A DNA stretch of 64,000 nucleotides from Bacteroidota bacterium (GTDB lineage: Bacteria > Bacteroidota > Bacteroidia > Bacteroidales > Cfx3-03), in assembly GCA_013390605.1 (NCBI GenBank), contig JACAUB010000001.1, forward strand, positions 1,056,180-1,120,179, read 5' to 3'. Positions 54,560 through 63,187 of the stretch are shown piece by piece. The notes beneath the pieces were generated by a model. That model searched no databases. It worked only from the letters and a program-made list of their open reading frames with translations, and was not told the DNA's origin. Both the position numbers and the translations under genes were made by a program. Numbering within the stretch: position 1 is the stretch's first letter; the number at the start of each line of letters is the position of its first letter.

Positions 54560-56953
54560 CTATTTGTTAATCCGAATAGGGTTAATTCCACTTTTCAAAG
54601 GTTTGCTTAGCCCTTCCATGATAAAAAATCCTGTCAGGTTTTTAGGCAAGGAAACTTCACCGGTTATATTGTTCTGCTTGTCTTTTTTTAGCTTTAAACT
54701 AATTGTACCTAAACGATGAGGCATAGTGCCTTCTATCCAATTCAATTGTCCCATATGAGGCTCTATTCGAACTGATTTGAATCCAGGTTCATTAGGTTTT
54801 ATTCCACAAACTAATGATAAAAAGTAGTAAACAGGCGATGCGCTCCATGCATGACAATCTGACCTTGTAGGGTCTGGTTGTTCTGCAAAAGTAGTCAACC
54901 CATTATCTAGCATTTGTTTCCATGGGTCAAGCATCTCCAGATAACCTTCAGATAATCCAGCCTTTTCATTTGCCTCGGCTAAGTAAAACCTGAAATAATA
55001 TGAACACTGGGCTATATCTTTTTCATTTAGAATCTTTTTCATGACAACAGGTTGCAACTCTTTGGCGATCGTATTTGTGAGAATCGCTAATATATTTGCA
55101 TGTTGGCTATAGTTGAGCTTATCAGGTGTATCTGCTAATAATCCTCTTTGTTTATCAAAACATGTTTTATAAACAGCAGATTTAATGCTTTCGGCCAGTT
55201 TTAAATATCTTGTAGCCGGGTCCTTGAAATTATAGGCATTTAAAAGTGTAGATGCTTTTTCAAGTGTATATACGTATTGCAGGCTAATTATTGAAGAATT
55301 GCTCGTATTAATTCCGGGAGGAGTACCACTATTCCAGTTTTTGTAGTTTACCCAATCTACAAAATTCCACCACTCCATCCGTCCCAACATTCCGGTTGAA
55401 TCGATTTTCGATTCGTACCAATTTAGAACATCCAATATGCCTGGAATCATCGACTTTGTAAACGATTTATCTTCATTCATCATCCAATAATCATGAACCA
55501 TGGTTATCCATATCAATGAAAATGGAGGGATAATCTGAGTTACATAACCCGGATAACGGCTTTGCGTTAAACCAAATGGCATATGAGAATCATGTAAGGA
55601 TGCCACTGCATTTTTCATCATTGTAAAATCGCCCGAAACATATGAAGATACAAGATTTTGGATTCGTGTATCACCTGCATATTGAAGTTGTTCGTAGTAA
55701 GGACAATCAAAAAACGTTTCACCAGCACACAGTCGTTGTGTGCGCCATCCCACATTCCAGATATCTGTGAGCGCAGAATCATTACACTTAAATGTTGCCT
55801 TTTCAGTCAAAGGATAGCCTGTAAAAATGCTATAGAAATCAATAATGGTCAATGGTTCATCTTTGGTTTCAATCTCTAGCTCCAGATACCTGAACGTGCG
55901 CCACCATAAAGTCTGATAGGTTCTATTTTCACCACCGTCAGAAATGATATTATCTTGGGTTCCGACAATTTTCTTATTATGAATTTCATTTCTATTTCCC
56001 TTTTCAGATTTGTCGTTGACCAAACTTTCGGCGTAAGTGAGTTTTATTTCACTATTTTTTCCTTTTGAAAACTTCAATACCGGATATGCATTTGTAAGAT
56101 TGTTCTGATCGAAAAGGATTTTGATTTTAGAATGCGAGGGTATTGTTATCGCTTGTTTTCCAGTAAGGAAATTTTCAGGAATCCCGGGTAAGTCAGAACG
56201 TCGTATCTGTATAAATCTTTGGGGCTTTTCTTCTATTTGCGGAATATCACGTGGATAAAGTATATATTGTGATGTTTCGCCATATTCTTTAAAACTTTTT
56301 AAGGGTGTACCATACGATAATTCTTTTGCCTTCTTCCAACTTGAATCATCAAATGATGCTTGTAACCATCCCCATGGATGAGATTCGCTATTAAATCTTT
56401 CTCTTGGACCGACAGCATAATACTGCGGAATTCTTACAGGAAGCGAGGTATATGCCGAATCTTTTGATATGTGCCAATTTTTATCTGTATTAACGATACT
56501 TTCAGTAGAAGTATTTCCTTGCAAAATAAATCCGGTTTGGTTGGTGAATTGGGCTACAGGACGTTCTTCTGCAAAATTCCAAACGAGAGCCGTAATTATA
56601 TTCTCTCCTTGCTTTAGATAAGGTGCAATATCAAAACTATCGAAATGCCATTTAAGTAAATCACCTCTTTCTGGTCCATTCGATATGTATTTTTCATTGA
56701 CGTATAGTTTGTAGCGATTATCAGCTGATACATGAATGATGAATTGTTTTGTCTCCGAATTCAGGGTAAAAGTCTTTCTGAAAAGATATACGCCAAACTC
56801 ATTTCCTGAGATACCCGGACAAGTTATCCATTTAGCCTGCCAGGGCTTATTCAATAGATCAGAATTTATGTTTTCGGTCGATTGTGCAAATGATTTAATA
56901 CTTGTCAAAATGACAACTATTATTAAGAGCAAATGTCTGTATTTTAGTTTCAT
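54560..56953 (-). CDS. Secreted alpha-L-rhamnosidase (GH78 family)
   Basis: 797 residues with a signal peptide (LLLIIVVILTSIKSFAQ). The N-terminal beta-sandwich parts (WQAKWITCPG, VYLFRKTFTLNSET, YVNEKYISNGPERGDL) precede the catalytic (alpha/alpha)6 barrel. Near residue 415 stands DCPYYEQLQYAGDTR, whose D, E and D have the spacing of GH78 catalytic carboxylates. The C-terminal sandwich (DPTRSDCHAWSASPVYYFLS, SVRIEPHMGQLNWIEGTMP) matches family members. It cleaves terminal alpha-L-rhamnose from glycans or glycosides in the periplasm. It faces away from susCD but lies in the same locus. Confidence 0.9.
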   Translation of the reverse strand: MKLKYRHLLLIIVVILTSIKSFAQSTENINSDLLNKPWQAKWITCPGISGNEFGVYLFRKTFTLNSETKQFIIHVSADNRYKLYVNEKYISNGPERGDLLKWHFDSFDIAPYLKQGENIITALVWNFAEERPVAQFTNQTGFILQGNTSTESIVNTDKNWHISKDSAYTSLPVRIPQYYAVGPRERFNSESHPWGWLQASFDDSSWKKAKELSYGTPLKSFKEYGETSQYILYPRDIPQIEEKPQRFIQIRRSDLPGIPENFLTGKQAITIPSHSKIKILFDQNNLTNAYPVLKFSKGKNSEIKLTYAESLVNDKSEKGNRNEIHNKKIVGTQDNIISDGGENRTYQTLWWRTFRYLELEIETKDEPLTIIDFYSIFTGYPLTEKATFKCNDSALTDIWNVGWRTQRLCAGETFFDCPYYEQLQYAGDTRIQNLVSSYVSGDFTMMKNAVASLHDSHMPFGLTQSRYPGYVTQIIPPFSLIWITMVHDYWMMNEDKSFTKSMIPGILDVLNWYESKIDSTGMLGRMEWWNFVDWVNYKNWNSGTPPGINTSNSSIISLQYVYTLEKASTLLNAYNFKDPATRYLKLAESIKSAVYKTCFDKQRGLLADTPDKLNYSQHANILAILTNTIAKELQPVVMKKILNEKDIAQCSYYFRFYLAEANEKAGLSEGYLEMLDPWKQMLDNGLTTFAEQPDPTRSDCHAWSASPVYYFLSLVCGIKPNEPGFKSVRIEPHMGQLNWIEGTMPHRLGTISLKLKKDKQNNITGEVSLPKNLTGFFIMEGLSKPLKSGINPIRINK

Positions 56954-56996
56954 AAGTGAATGATTTTTAAATGAAGGCTTTATAGAATTCGTATGG

Positions 56997-57042
56997 TAAA
57001 TTTATTGTGGTGTTTGAAGTTGCAAAACATGCTCGTTTCATA
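56997..57042 (+). repeat. 46-bp dispersed repeat, copy B
   Basis: Identical to copy A (25264-25309) at 37 of 46 positions; the last 19 bases (57024-57042) are identical. Seven of the nine differences are transitions. Confidence 0.65.
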
Positions 57043-57285
57043 GGTAGAATAATATAAATACTGATATTTATGTGGACTAAAGATATGTGAAACGTATAAG
57101 CCATGCCAAAAAAGGACAATTTAAATGATAGTGAACTTATTTCTTTTCTTATAAGAGCAATAAACCAGAAAAATGAAGATTGAATATATTTGGATAGATT
57201 TCAGTAATAAAAGTAGTTCCTTTTTGTCTTTTTTTAGAATATTTCAGAATTATTTTTTTGATTTAATAAATCGCTTTTTTTATTA

Positions 57286-57319
57286 TTTGATAGTACAAGT
57301 AAAATGAACTTTATCTTTG
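57286..57319 (+). promoter_or_regulatory. Promoter-like boxes upstream of the MFS gene
   Basis: TTTG at 57286-57289 and TATCTTTG at 57312-57319, spacer 22 bp, slightly longer than the usual 19; the ATG lies 21 bp downstream. Confidence 0.4.
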
Positions 57320-57340
57320 CAGTGTAATAAAGAAAAAGAA

Positions 57341-58522
57341 ATGCCTTTTACTGCTTCCCGGAATTTAAGAGCCCTTTATTTTGTTAAAATTGCCAAATGG
57401 ATGAATTTGGTAATGCCTATCATCGTTTTATTCTATAAATCAAACGGACTCTCTATGCGTGAGGTCTTTACGCTACAAGCAGTCTATTCGGTTACAATAA
57501 TGGTACTGGAAATCCCAACAGGATATTTTGCAGATATACTTGGTAGGAAACGAAGTATTTTGATTGGAGCATGTTTGGGATTTGGTGGTTACCTCATTTA
57601 TAGTTTTTCTTATGGTTTTTGGCAATTTGCTGTGGCCGAAACTATTCTGGGTATCAGTGCCAGTTTAGTGTCGGGAGCCGATTCCGCTATGCTCTATGAT
57701 ACGTTGGTTGCTTCAAATCGATCCGAAGAGTATACTCGTTTTGAAGGTAGGGTTAGCTCTATTGGTAATTTTGCTGAGGCGCTGGCAGGAATTATTGGTG
57801 GACTGATTGCCGTTATTTCACTTCGTACACCTTATTTTGTGCAGACTATTGTTTCGTTAATTGCCATACCCGCTGCTCTTTTTTTACAAGAACCTCCGGT
57901 TAAATTGGCTCCCAGAAAGCCGGGAGTTAAAGATGTGATCCGTATCGTTTTAAAAGCTATTCATGGTGATGTAAAACTAAAATGGAATATCATTTTTTCC
58001 TCAGTAACAGGAGCATCCACATTAACGATGGCTTGGTTTGCACAGCCCTATTTTAGCAAAATTCATTTACAAGTTGAAGGTTTTGGTTTTGTTTGGGCTG
58101 CTTTGAATCTGATTGTGGGATTTGCGGCCTTTTATGCCTGGCGAGTTGAAAAACGGTTTGGCCCAGGAAAGACAACACTCTTTTTTACCCTTACATTGAT
58201 TGCATCGTACCTTTTGCTGTCTTTCGTAAATTCTTTTTACGGATTATTCATTTTGGCAGCATTCTATATTGCCCGCGGTATTGCTACTCCGACTTTACGC
58301 GATTATATTAACCGTATTTCTGTTTCAGAAGAAAGGGCAACTATTTTGAGTGTACGAAATTTTGTGATCAGGCTTATTTTTGCTACACTGGGGCCTTTAT
58401 ATGGCTGGTGTACTGATCAATATGGATTGAGTCGGGCATTGTTTATTGCCGGAATTGTTTTTGGATTGCTTAGTATTATTTCTCTATTTTTCTTTCTGAA
58501 ATATAAAACCTATAGCGCTTGA
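57341..58522 (+). CDS. MFS-family transporter
   Basis: 393 residues, about twelve membrane helices. The MFS inter-helix motif is FADILGRKRSILIGACLG (GxLaDrxGRkr type), with a matching FVIRLIFATLGPLYGWCTDQYG in the second half. Subfamily and substrate are not evident; sugar or drug export are possible. An upstream in-frame TTG (57317) lies inside the promoter box, so the ATG at 57341 is used. It is divergent from the rhamnosidase gene, so a role in rhamnose uptake is only a guess. Confidence 0.85.
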   Translation: MPFTASRNLRALYFVKIAKWMNLVMPIIVLFYKSNGLSMREVFTLQAVYSVTIMVLEIPTGYFADILGRKRSILIGACLGFGGYLIYSFSYGFWQFAVAETILGISASLVSGADSAMLYDTLVASNRSEEYTRFEGRVSSIGNFAEALAGIIGGLIAVISLRTPYFVQTIVSLIAIPAALFLQEPPVKLAPRKPGVKDVIRIVLKAIHGDVKLKWNIIFSSVTGASTLTMAWFAQPYFSKIHLQVEGFGFVWAALNLIVGFAAFYAWRVEKRFGPGKTTLFFTLTLIASYLLLSFVNSFYGLFILAAFYIARGIATPTLRDYINRISVSEERATILSVRNFVIRLIFATLGPLYGWCTDQYGLSRALFIAGIVFGLLSIISLFFFLKYKTYSA

Positions 58523-58595
58523 TTAATTGATTTAGGTATTCGTTGTTTTTAACGAAGCGAGCAATCTGCTTATTAAACAACACTATTTATTGATG

Positions 58596-58621
58596 AATTT
58601 ATTACGTTGTTTGAAATAGCA
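58596..58621 (+). repeat. Partial third copy of the dispersed repeat (copy C)
   Basis: Matches 56999-57024 at 21 of 26 positions (AATTTATT, then TGTTTGAA and GCA), then diverges. AT-richness makes this match weaker than A/B. Copies B and C flank the MFS gene. Confidence 0.35.
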
Positions 58622-58660
58622 GATCCTTTCATTCGAAAAAGCAAGAGGTCAGACATTTAT

Positions 58661-59494
58661 TTATTGATGTCGTAAATGGAAAGAAAGTGATAATTCTTTT
58701 AATACTTTGGCGATAATAAAGATGACAGCGAATGAGAAAATAATAGATGCACCACTTGGAATGTTAGCATAATAAGAGATAATTAATCCACTAAACGAGC
58801 CGAGACATCCAAATAACACCGAGAATCCAATCATCTTTTTAAAGTCTTTTGTGAAAATATTTGCTGTGGTTTGTGGTAATGTTAAAAAGCTGATTACCAA
58901 AATAATTCCAACGACACGAATACTAAGAACAATTGTCAATGCAACCATAATCAGTAAAATATTGTTGAAAAGCATTACAGGTACTTTATGGGCTCGGGCA
59001 AATTCCTCGTCAAAAGAGATATAAAGGATAATGCGGTAAAATATTAGAAAGAATACAACAATGACCAATGTGTTCAAGCCCATTAAAAGCAAATCGGTGG
59101 TGTTTACGGTGAGTATGCTTCCAAAAAGGTAAGTCATTAGATTAGGTGAATAACCTGGTGTAAGGAATATAAAAATGATACCTAAAGCCATTCCCATCGA
59201 CCAAAGGATGCCAATTGCCGAATCTTCGCGAACTTCTGTCTTTTTAGAGATATATTCGATACCTAACGCTGATAGAATGGAGAAAACCGCAGCACCCAAA
59301 ACCGGATTAAATCCAAGATAATAACTAATTCCAATTCCCCCGAATGATGAATGTGTGATTCCACCGCTGATAAACACAATTCGACGGGCTACAATATAGG
59401 TCCCTATAAATCCGCAGGCAATACTTGCCAATAACGCAGAGAGAAAGGCATTGTAAAAAAACTGATATCTGAATAGCTCTATAATTTGTTCCAT
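58661..59494 (-). CDS. znuB: Metal ABC transporter permease (ZnuB-like)
   Basis: 277 residues, seven to eight helices (ABC-3 family): QFFYNAFLSALLASIACGFIGTYIVARR, ISGGITHSSFGGIGISYYLG, VVGIILVISFLTLPQTTANIF. It forms the membrane channel of a zinc or manganese uptake system. The frame is open to 59626 across the ATPase gene, but the ATG at 59494, 7 bp after the ATPase stop, gives the family N-terminus MEQIIELFRYQFFYNAF. Confidence 0.92.
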   Translation of the reverse strand: MEQIIELFRYQFFYNAFLSALLASIACGFIGTYIVARRIVFISGGITHSSFGGIGISYYLGFNPVLGAAVFSILSALGIEYISKKTEVREDSAIGILWSMGMALGIIFIFLTPGYSPNLMTYLFGSILTVNTTDLLLMGLNTLVIVVFFLIFYRIILYISFDEEFARAHKVPVMLFNNILLIMVALTIVLSIRVVGIILVISFLTLPQTTANIFTKDFKKMIGFSVLFGCLGSFSGLIISYYANIPSGASIIFSFAVIFIIAKVLKELSLSFHLRHQ

Positions 59495-59501
59495 AAAAGG
59501 C

Positions 59502-60245
59502 TTAGTGATGATGATGTTCAAGAACGGTATGTGGCACATGTCCATGCGTAATAATCTGGATCGGACAGTTATAATCAGCCAGTTGCTCTTCTGTAATGAT
59601 GTTTGATTGATGATAGTGTAGTTCACGGTTGACGCAGGCGATCGTCTTTACATAACTCGCTATAGTGCCTACATCATGCGAAATAATGATAATAGCCATC
59701 TGTTTATTTAAATCGTGGAGTAATCCGTATAGTTCATGTTCAAATTTATTATCAACAAACGAACTGGGTTCATCTAAAATAAGTAATCGGGGTGATGATA
59801 TTAGTGCCCGACAAAGAAAAGCGCGTTGCATTTGGCCACCTGAAAGTTCACCAATTGGCTTTTTCTTTAGATGTGCTATTCCTGTTTGTTCGAGCAGTTC
59901 GTCAGCTTTCTGTTTGTCTAATTTATTAAAACTAGTGATGAGTTGGTTTTGACTCATCAATCCGGAAAGAATAACATCATAAACAGTGATTGGAAATTTA
60001 CTGTCTATTTTGTTAATCTGAGGAAGATATCCAATGAAATTTCGGGTGTTTACACAATACGTTATTTCTCCCTTAAGGGGTTTTAGTAATCCTAAAATAA
60101 CCTTAACAAGTGTGGTTTTTCCACCTCCGTTTGGACCGATAACGCCAATAAAATCGCGATCAAAAACCTTCATGTTTACATCAGAGAGAACAATGTTTTT
60201 GTCGTAACCAGCTGAGAGATTCTTTAATTCTAGTAACTGTTCCAT
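59502..60245 (-). CDS. znuC: Metal ABC transporter ATP-binding protein (ZnuC-like)
   Basis: 247 residues. Walker A GPNGGGKTTLVK, Q-loop YLPQINKIDSKFP, ABC signature LSGGQMQRAFLCRAL, Walker B LLILDEPSSFVD, switch His in IIISHD. A His-rich C-terminus (GHVPHTVLEHHHH) may sense or bind zinc. It energises import by ZnuB. Between znuA (6 bp upstream) and znuB (7 bp downstream). Confidence 0.93.
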   Translation of the reverse strand: MEQLLELKNLSAGYDKNIVLSDVNMKVFDRDFIGVIGPNGGGKTTLVKVILGLLKPLKGEITYCVNTRNFIGYLPQINKIDSKFPITVYDVILSGLMSQNQLITSFNKLDKQKADELLEQTGIAHLKKKPIGELSGGQMQRAFLCRALISSPRLLILDEPSSFVDNKFEHELYGLLHDLNKQMAIIIISHDVGTIASYVKTIACVNRELHYHQSNIITEEQLADYNCPIQIITHGHVPHTVLEHHHH

Positions 60246-60251
60246 CGTTTC

Positions 60252-61184
60252 TTATTCGCTCATTTCTTTTTTCAACATTGTCCCCAGTCGATACATATTA
60301 TCTAACCAATCGGGAGCCATATGGTCAAACTGAATCAATCGGGCCCCTATTTCTGTTGCAATGGCCGATGCATTTTTTGTATCGTATTGTTTTTGAATAA
60401 AGATGACCTTGATGTTATCTTTTCGTGCCAAATCAACCAAGTTAAAAAGATAACTGGCTGTTGGTTCTTTTCCGGCGTATTCAATCGATATCTGGTGAAG
60501 ATTATAATCTTTGGCTAAATAGGTAAGTGCAGGATGATAAACCATGAATTTGCGATCTTTTAAAGGAGTCAATTCAGCCTTCAGTGTCGAATCAAGTTTG
60601 TTCACATCTGCTATTAGTGCTACATAATTTTTTGTGAAATTATCTTTTTCTGCTGGATCATTTTGAATGAATGCGTCAAGATAGTGTTTGGCTTGAATTT
60701 TAACCTCCTTAGGTGATAACCATATGTGAGGATCTATACCAGAAGCATTATGTTTATGCGTTTCAATTGCAGAATGGCCGGCTTGCTCATTAGGATGTAA
60801 ATTACCTTCAAAAGGCTCTTCTTCTTTTAATACAGAACACCCATCACTGGTATTAATGATTTTTAGTTGTGGATTATTCTTTGCAATGGTTGCCATCCAG
60901 GCTTCTTCAAATACGATATAGCCAATTCTAAAAAATAATTGAGCATTGGCTAATTCCTTCATTTGCGATGGGGTAGGGTCGTAATCTGAATGTCCCATTC
61001 CTGGTGGAATCATCACTTCAACCTGATATTTGTCACCAGCAATACGTTGTACAAAATATTGTTGAGGAAGAATACTGACAAAAACAACAGGCTTTTTATT
61101 TTTGTCTGACGTCACGTTTTTGCATCCAATAAAGCCAAATATAATAAAAGCAATTACTAAGAGAAATGAAAAATATTTGTTCAT
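60252..61184 (-). CDS. znuA: Zinc/manganese ABC transporter substrate-binding lipoprotein (ZnuA-like)
   Basis: 310 residues; a lipoprotein signal ends FGFIGC with Cys21. Family metal ligands: His near GMGHSDYDPTPSQMKEL, His in GIDPHIWLSP, His in VYHPALTYLAKDY and Asp in late TKNASAIATEIGARLIQFD. A His-rich loop (NLHPNEQAGHSAIETHKH) is typical of zinc binders, favouring Zn2+ over Mn2+. First gene of the operon; a perfect palindrome lies about 60-90 bp upstream of its start. Confidence 0.92.
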   Translation of the reverse strand: MNKYFSFLLVIAFIIFGFIGCKNVTSDKNKKPVVFVSILPQQYFVQRIAGDKYQVEVMIPPGMGHSDYDPTPSQMKELANAQLFFRIGYIVFEEAWMATIAKNNPQLKIINTSDGCSVLKEEEPFEGNLHPNEQAGHSAIETHKHNASGIDPHIWLSPKEVKIQAKHYLDAFIQNDPAEKDNFTKNYVALIADVNKLDSTLKAELTPLKDRKFMVYHPALTYLAKDYNLHQISIEYAGKEPTASYLFNLVDLARKDNIKVIFIQKQYDTKNASAIATEIGARLIQFDHMAPDWLDNMYRLGTMLKKEMSE

Positions 61185-61242
61185 GCGTTTATACTATTTT
61201 ATTAGGCTGATAGAATTTTTATGATTTAGAATAAATTGAGTT

Positions 61243-61270
61243 CTTATATGTCTTTTAAATGACATATAAG
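61243..61270. promoter_or_regulatory. Perfect 10-8-10 palindrome upstream of znuA (operator-like)
   Basis: CTTATATGTC (61243-61252) and GACATATAAG (61261-61270) are perfect complements with an 8-base AT spacer. It lies in the znuA upstream region, with no T tract after it on the minus strand, so an operator is likelier than a terminator. A Zur- or MntR-type regulator would be a natural candidate. Confidence 0.5.
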
Positions 61271-61394
61271 ATTTTGAAAATTTCTTTTGTCAACTTATAC
61301 AACGCTTAAAAATAAAGAAGTGTCATTGAATTTCGTTTTGCATAGAAAACTATTTCTGTAATTTGTTTTAAACAAGAGATAATACAAAAAAGTT

Positions 61395-62327
61395 TTAAAT
61401 GCCAGAGGTATTTAAGTTTCCTAACGAAACAGTAACAAGCTTTTCTTGTGTAGGATCATCATCATTTCTTAGACGAAGTGAAATTTGTAAATGTAAATTA
61501 TAGATACTTAATTCGGTCTCTTTGGACATGATCTTTCCTATTTTCAGTATGTCGGAGTTAATAATTCCATCTCTTCTGGTCGACTCTGCTCCAAATATTT
61601 CGTCTTTCGACGTTGTTAAAAACGATTGGTCGAACTCCTGAAAATAGTAGATGTTCGCAATTTCTTCAATACTAATCACCTGAAGGTTTTCTATTCCTTC
61701 CATATTTAGTGTAAACCATCGGTGTACATTTTCGTCAATTAAACAACGGTTTAGCGAATCACGTTGAAGAATCCGGGCACAGTTGATAATAGCTCTACCA
61801 TAAAAGTTGTTTTCGAAAGAGTATATTTTGTCATGCGTAATAGCATAGCGAACACTCATTCCTCCAATGATATTACGGAGTTTTGGAAAGTAATGGTAGG
61901 CATTATACACACGCAATATGAGTGCGAAGTTTGCAGCAAATAGCAGAGCATGTAGCGGTGTAGAAAAAATTAGAAAACCGCCATCTCCAGTACTAATAAA
62001 GTTTCTGTTTATGCGTTTTGCATCATATTCCTGGAAAATATATTTATGATTTTTTAGGCAAAGATCAATAGTGGAAGCAAAAAGAGATTTGAAGATAAAA
62101 GGTATCAACGTCTGTTCAAATTCCCCATATGTGCTATATTGATAGATGTCAATACCGAGTACTGATCGTTCGTTTATGTTTTTATAATCTACATACTCAT
62201 GTAATAACTCGCGCAGGTCAGATTCATCAGGAATGATATTCGTTTTTTCAAAGATGATACGTTCGTCGTGCGATGAAAGAATATGTTGGATTTCGTCGTG
62301 ACTAAATATTTTTATTGGCTTGGCCAT
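61395..62327 (-). CDS. Class III nucleotidyl cyclase-like protein of unknown activity
   Basis: 310 residues, no signal. Residues about 55-200 resemble the adenylate/guanylate cyclase fold: LGIDIYQYS (Asp60, metal site 1), ISTGDGGFLIF (Asp115, metal site 2), AANFALILRVYN, a middle SVRYAITHDKI strand in the GIHxG place, and FYGRAIINCARILQRDSLNRCLID matching the G..VN.AAR…ilvs end. The Asn/Arg pair is N182/R185, three apart instead of the usual four, so activity is doubtful. The last 110 residues show no known domain. It lies 210 bp upstream of znuA and 42 bp after aroE on the same strand. Confidence 0.5.
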   Translation of the reverse strand: MAKPIKIFSHDEIQHILSSHDERIIFEKTNIIPDESDLRELLHEYVDYKNINERSVLGIDIYQYSTYGEFEQTLIPFIFKSLFASTIDLCLKNHKYIFQEYDAKRINRNFISTGDGGFLIFSTPLHALLFAANFALILRVYNAYHYFPKLRNIIGGMSVRYAITHDKIYSFENNFYGRAIINCARILQRDSLNRCLIDENVHRWFTLNMEGIENLQVISIEEIANIYYFQEFDQSFLTTSKDEIFGAESTRRDGIINSDILKIGKIMSKETELSIYNLHLQISLRLRNDDDPTQEKLVTVSLGNLNTSGI

Positions 62328-62368
62328 GATAATAGTATTTTAAGAAACTGGAATCAAAGATAAATATT

Positions 62369-63112
62369 TTAGATCTTATTCCAAAGATGCCAAGCGGTTT
62401 CAGCTTGCGTATGGAGCATTAACAAACCATTTAATGTTTTCGCTCCTTTTTGTTTAGCTTTCTTTAACAACAAGGTTTCCTCGGGATTATAAATCAAGTC
62501 GAAAACAAAGTGATCTGGGCCAATTGCCTCATAAGGAAGAGAGGGACATGCATCGATATTTGGGTACATCCCTAGTGGGGTTGTGTTAATAATCAGGCTG
62601 TTTTCTTTTATGAGGTCAAATGTTACATCTTGATATGAAATTTGCTGTGGGGTAGCAGGAGCTCTTGATACCAATTTATAATCGATACCAAGATGTTCTA
62701 GCGCATATAAAACAGCTTTAGCTGCACCTCCATTTCCAAGCACAAGTGCTTTTTTATAGTCTTTTGCTTCTTTTAAACTTTCAAGTACACCATTAAAATC
62801 AGTATTAAAACCTTTAAGCCAAACATGGGAATCTCGTCGTTCTACTTTTATTGTATTTACAGCTCCAATCTTAAGGGCGATATCATCAATCTCTGAGAGG
62901 AATGGAATTACTTGTTGTTTATAAGGTATTGTAACATTTAAACCATGGATAGAAGGTTCAGCGAGTAATAATTGGGGAAGAAATTCTATAGTTTCTAATG
63001 GAAATAATTGGTAAACAGTATCTTTAATATTTTCTCTAGCAAACTTATTAGAAAAGTAACCTGGCGAAAAGGAGTGGGAGAGAGGGTAACCTATTAATCC
63101 GAATACACGCAT
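62369..63112 (-). CDS. aroE: Shikimate dehydrogenase
   Basis: 247 residues. N-terminal substrate domain: GLIGYPLSHSFSPGYFSNKF and GLNVTIPYKQQVIPFL with the catalytic Lys, then AVNTIKV and NTDFNGVLESL. The NADP-binding part has VLGNGGAAKAVLYAL and NTTPLGMYPN. It reduces 3-dehydroshikimate in aromatic amino-acid synthesis. It is slightly shorter than the proteobacterial form, as usual in this phylum. Start at 63112. Confidence 0.94.
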   Translation of the reverse strand: MRVFGLIGYPLSHSFSPGYFSNKFARENIKDTVYQLFPLETIEFLPQLLLAEPSIHGLNVTIPYKQQVIPFLSEIDDIALKIGAVNTIKVERRDSHVWLKGFNTDFNGVLESLKEAKDYKKALVLGNGGAAKAVLYALEHLGIDYKLVSRAPATPQQISYQDVTFDLIKENSLIINTTPLGMYPNIDACPSLPYEAIGPDHFVFDLIYNPEETLLLKKAKQKGAKTLNGLLMLHTQAETAWHLWNKI

Positions 63113-63133
63113 ACTCTTTTTTTTATAATCAAA

Positions 63134-63168
63134 AGACGCTGCTTGATTTATAATCTAAGACAGCGTCT
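63134..63168 (-). terminator. Hairpin between the TPR gene and aroE
   Basis: AGACGCTG (63134-63141) and CAGCGTCT (63161-63168) form an 8-bp stem with a 19-base loop; on the minus strand it is followed by TTTTGATT, a weak T run. Confidence 0.45.
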
Positions 63169-63187
63169 GATTTAGTTCTGTGATTTT

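Larger units (their letters stand above)
56954..57340. other. Divergent intergenic region of GH78 and MFS genes
   Basis: AT-rich; contains repeat copy B (56997-57042), which lies 44 bp upstream of the GH78 start, and promoter-like boxes for the MFS gene. No coding frame seen. Confidence 0.4.

Noticed and set aside
61243..61270. Palindrome upstream of znuA taken as a terminator
   Set aside because: The stem is AT-rich and no T tract follows on the minus strand.
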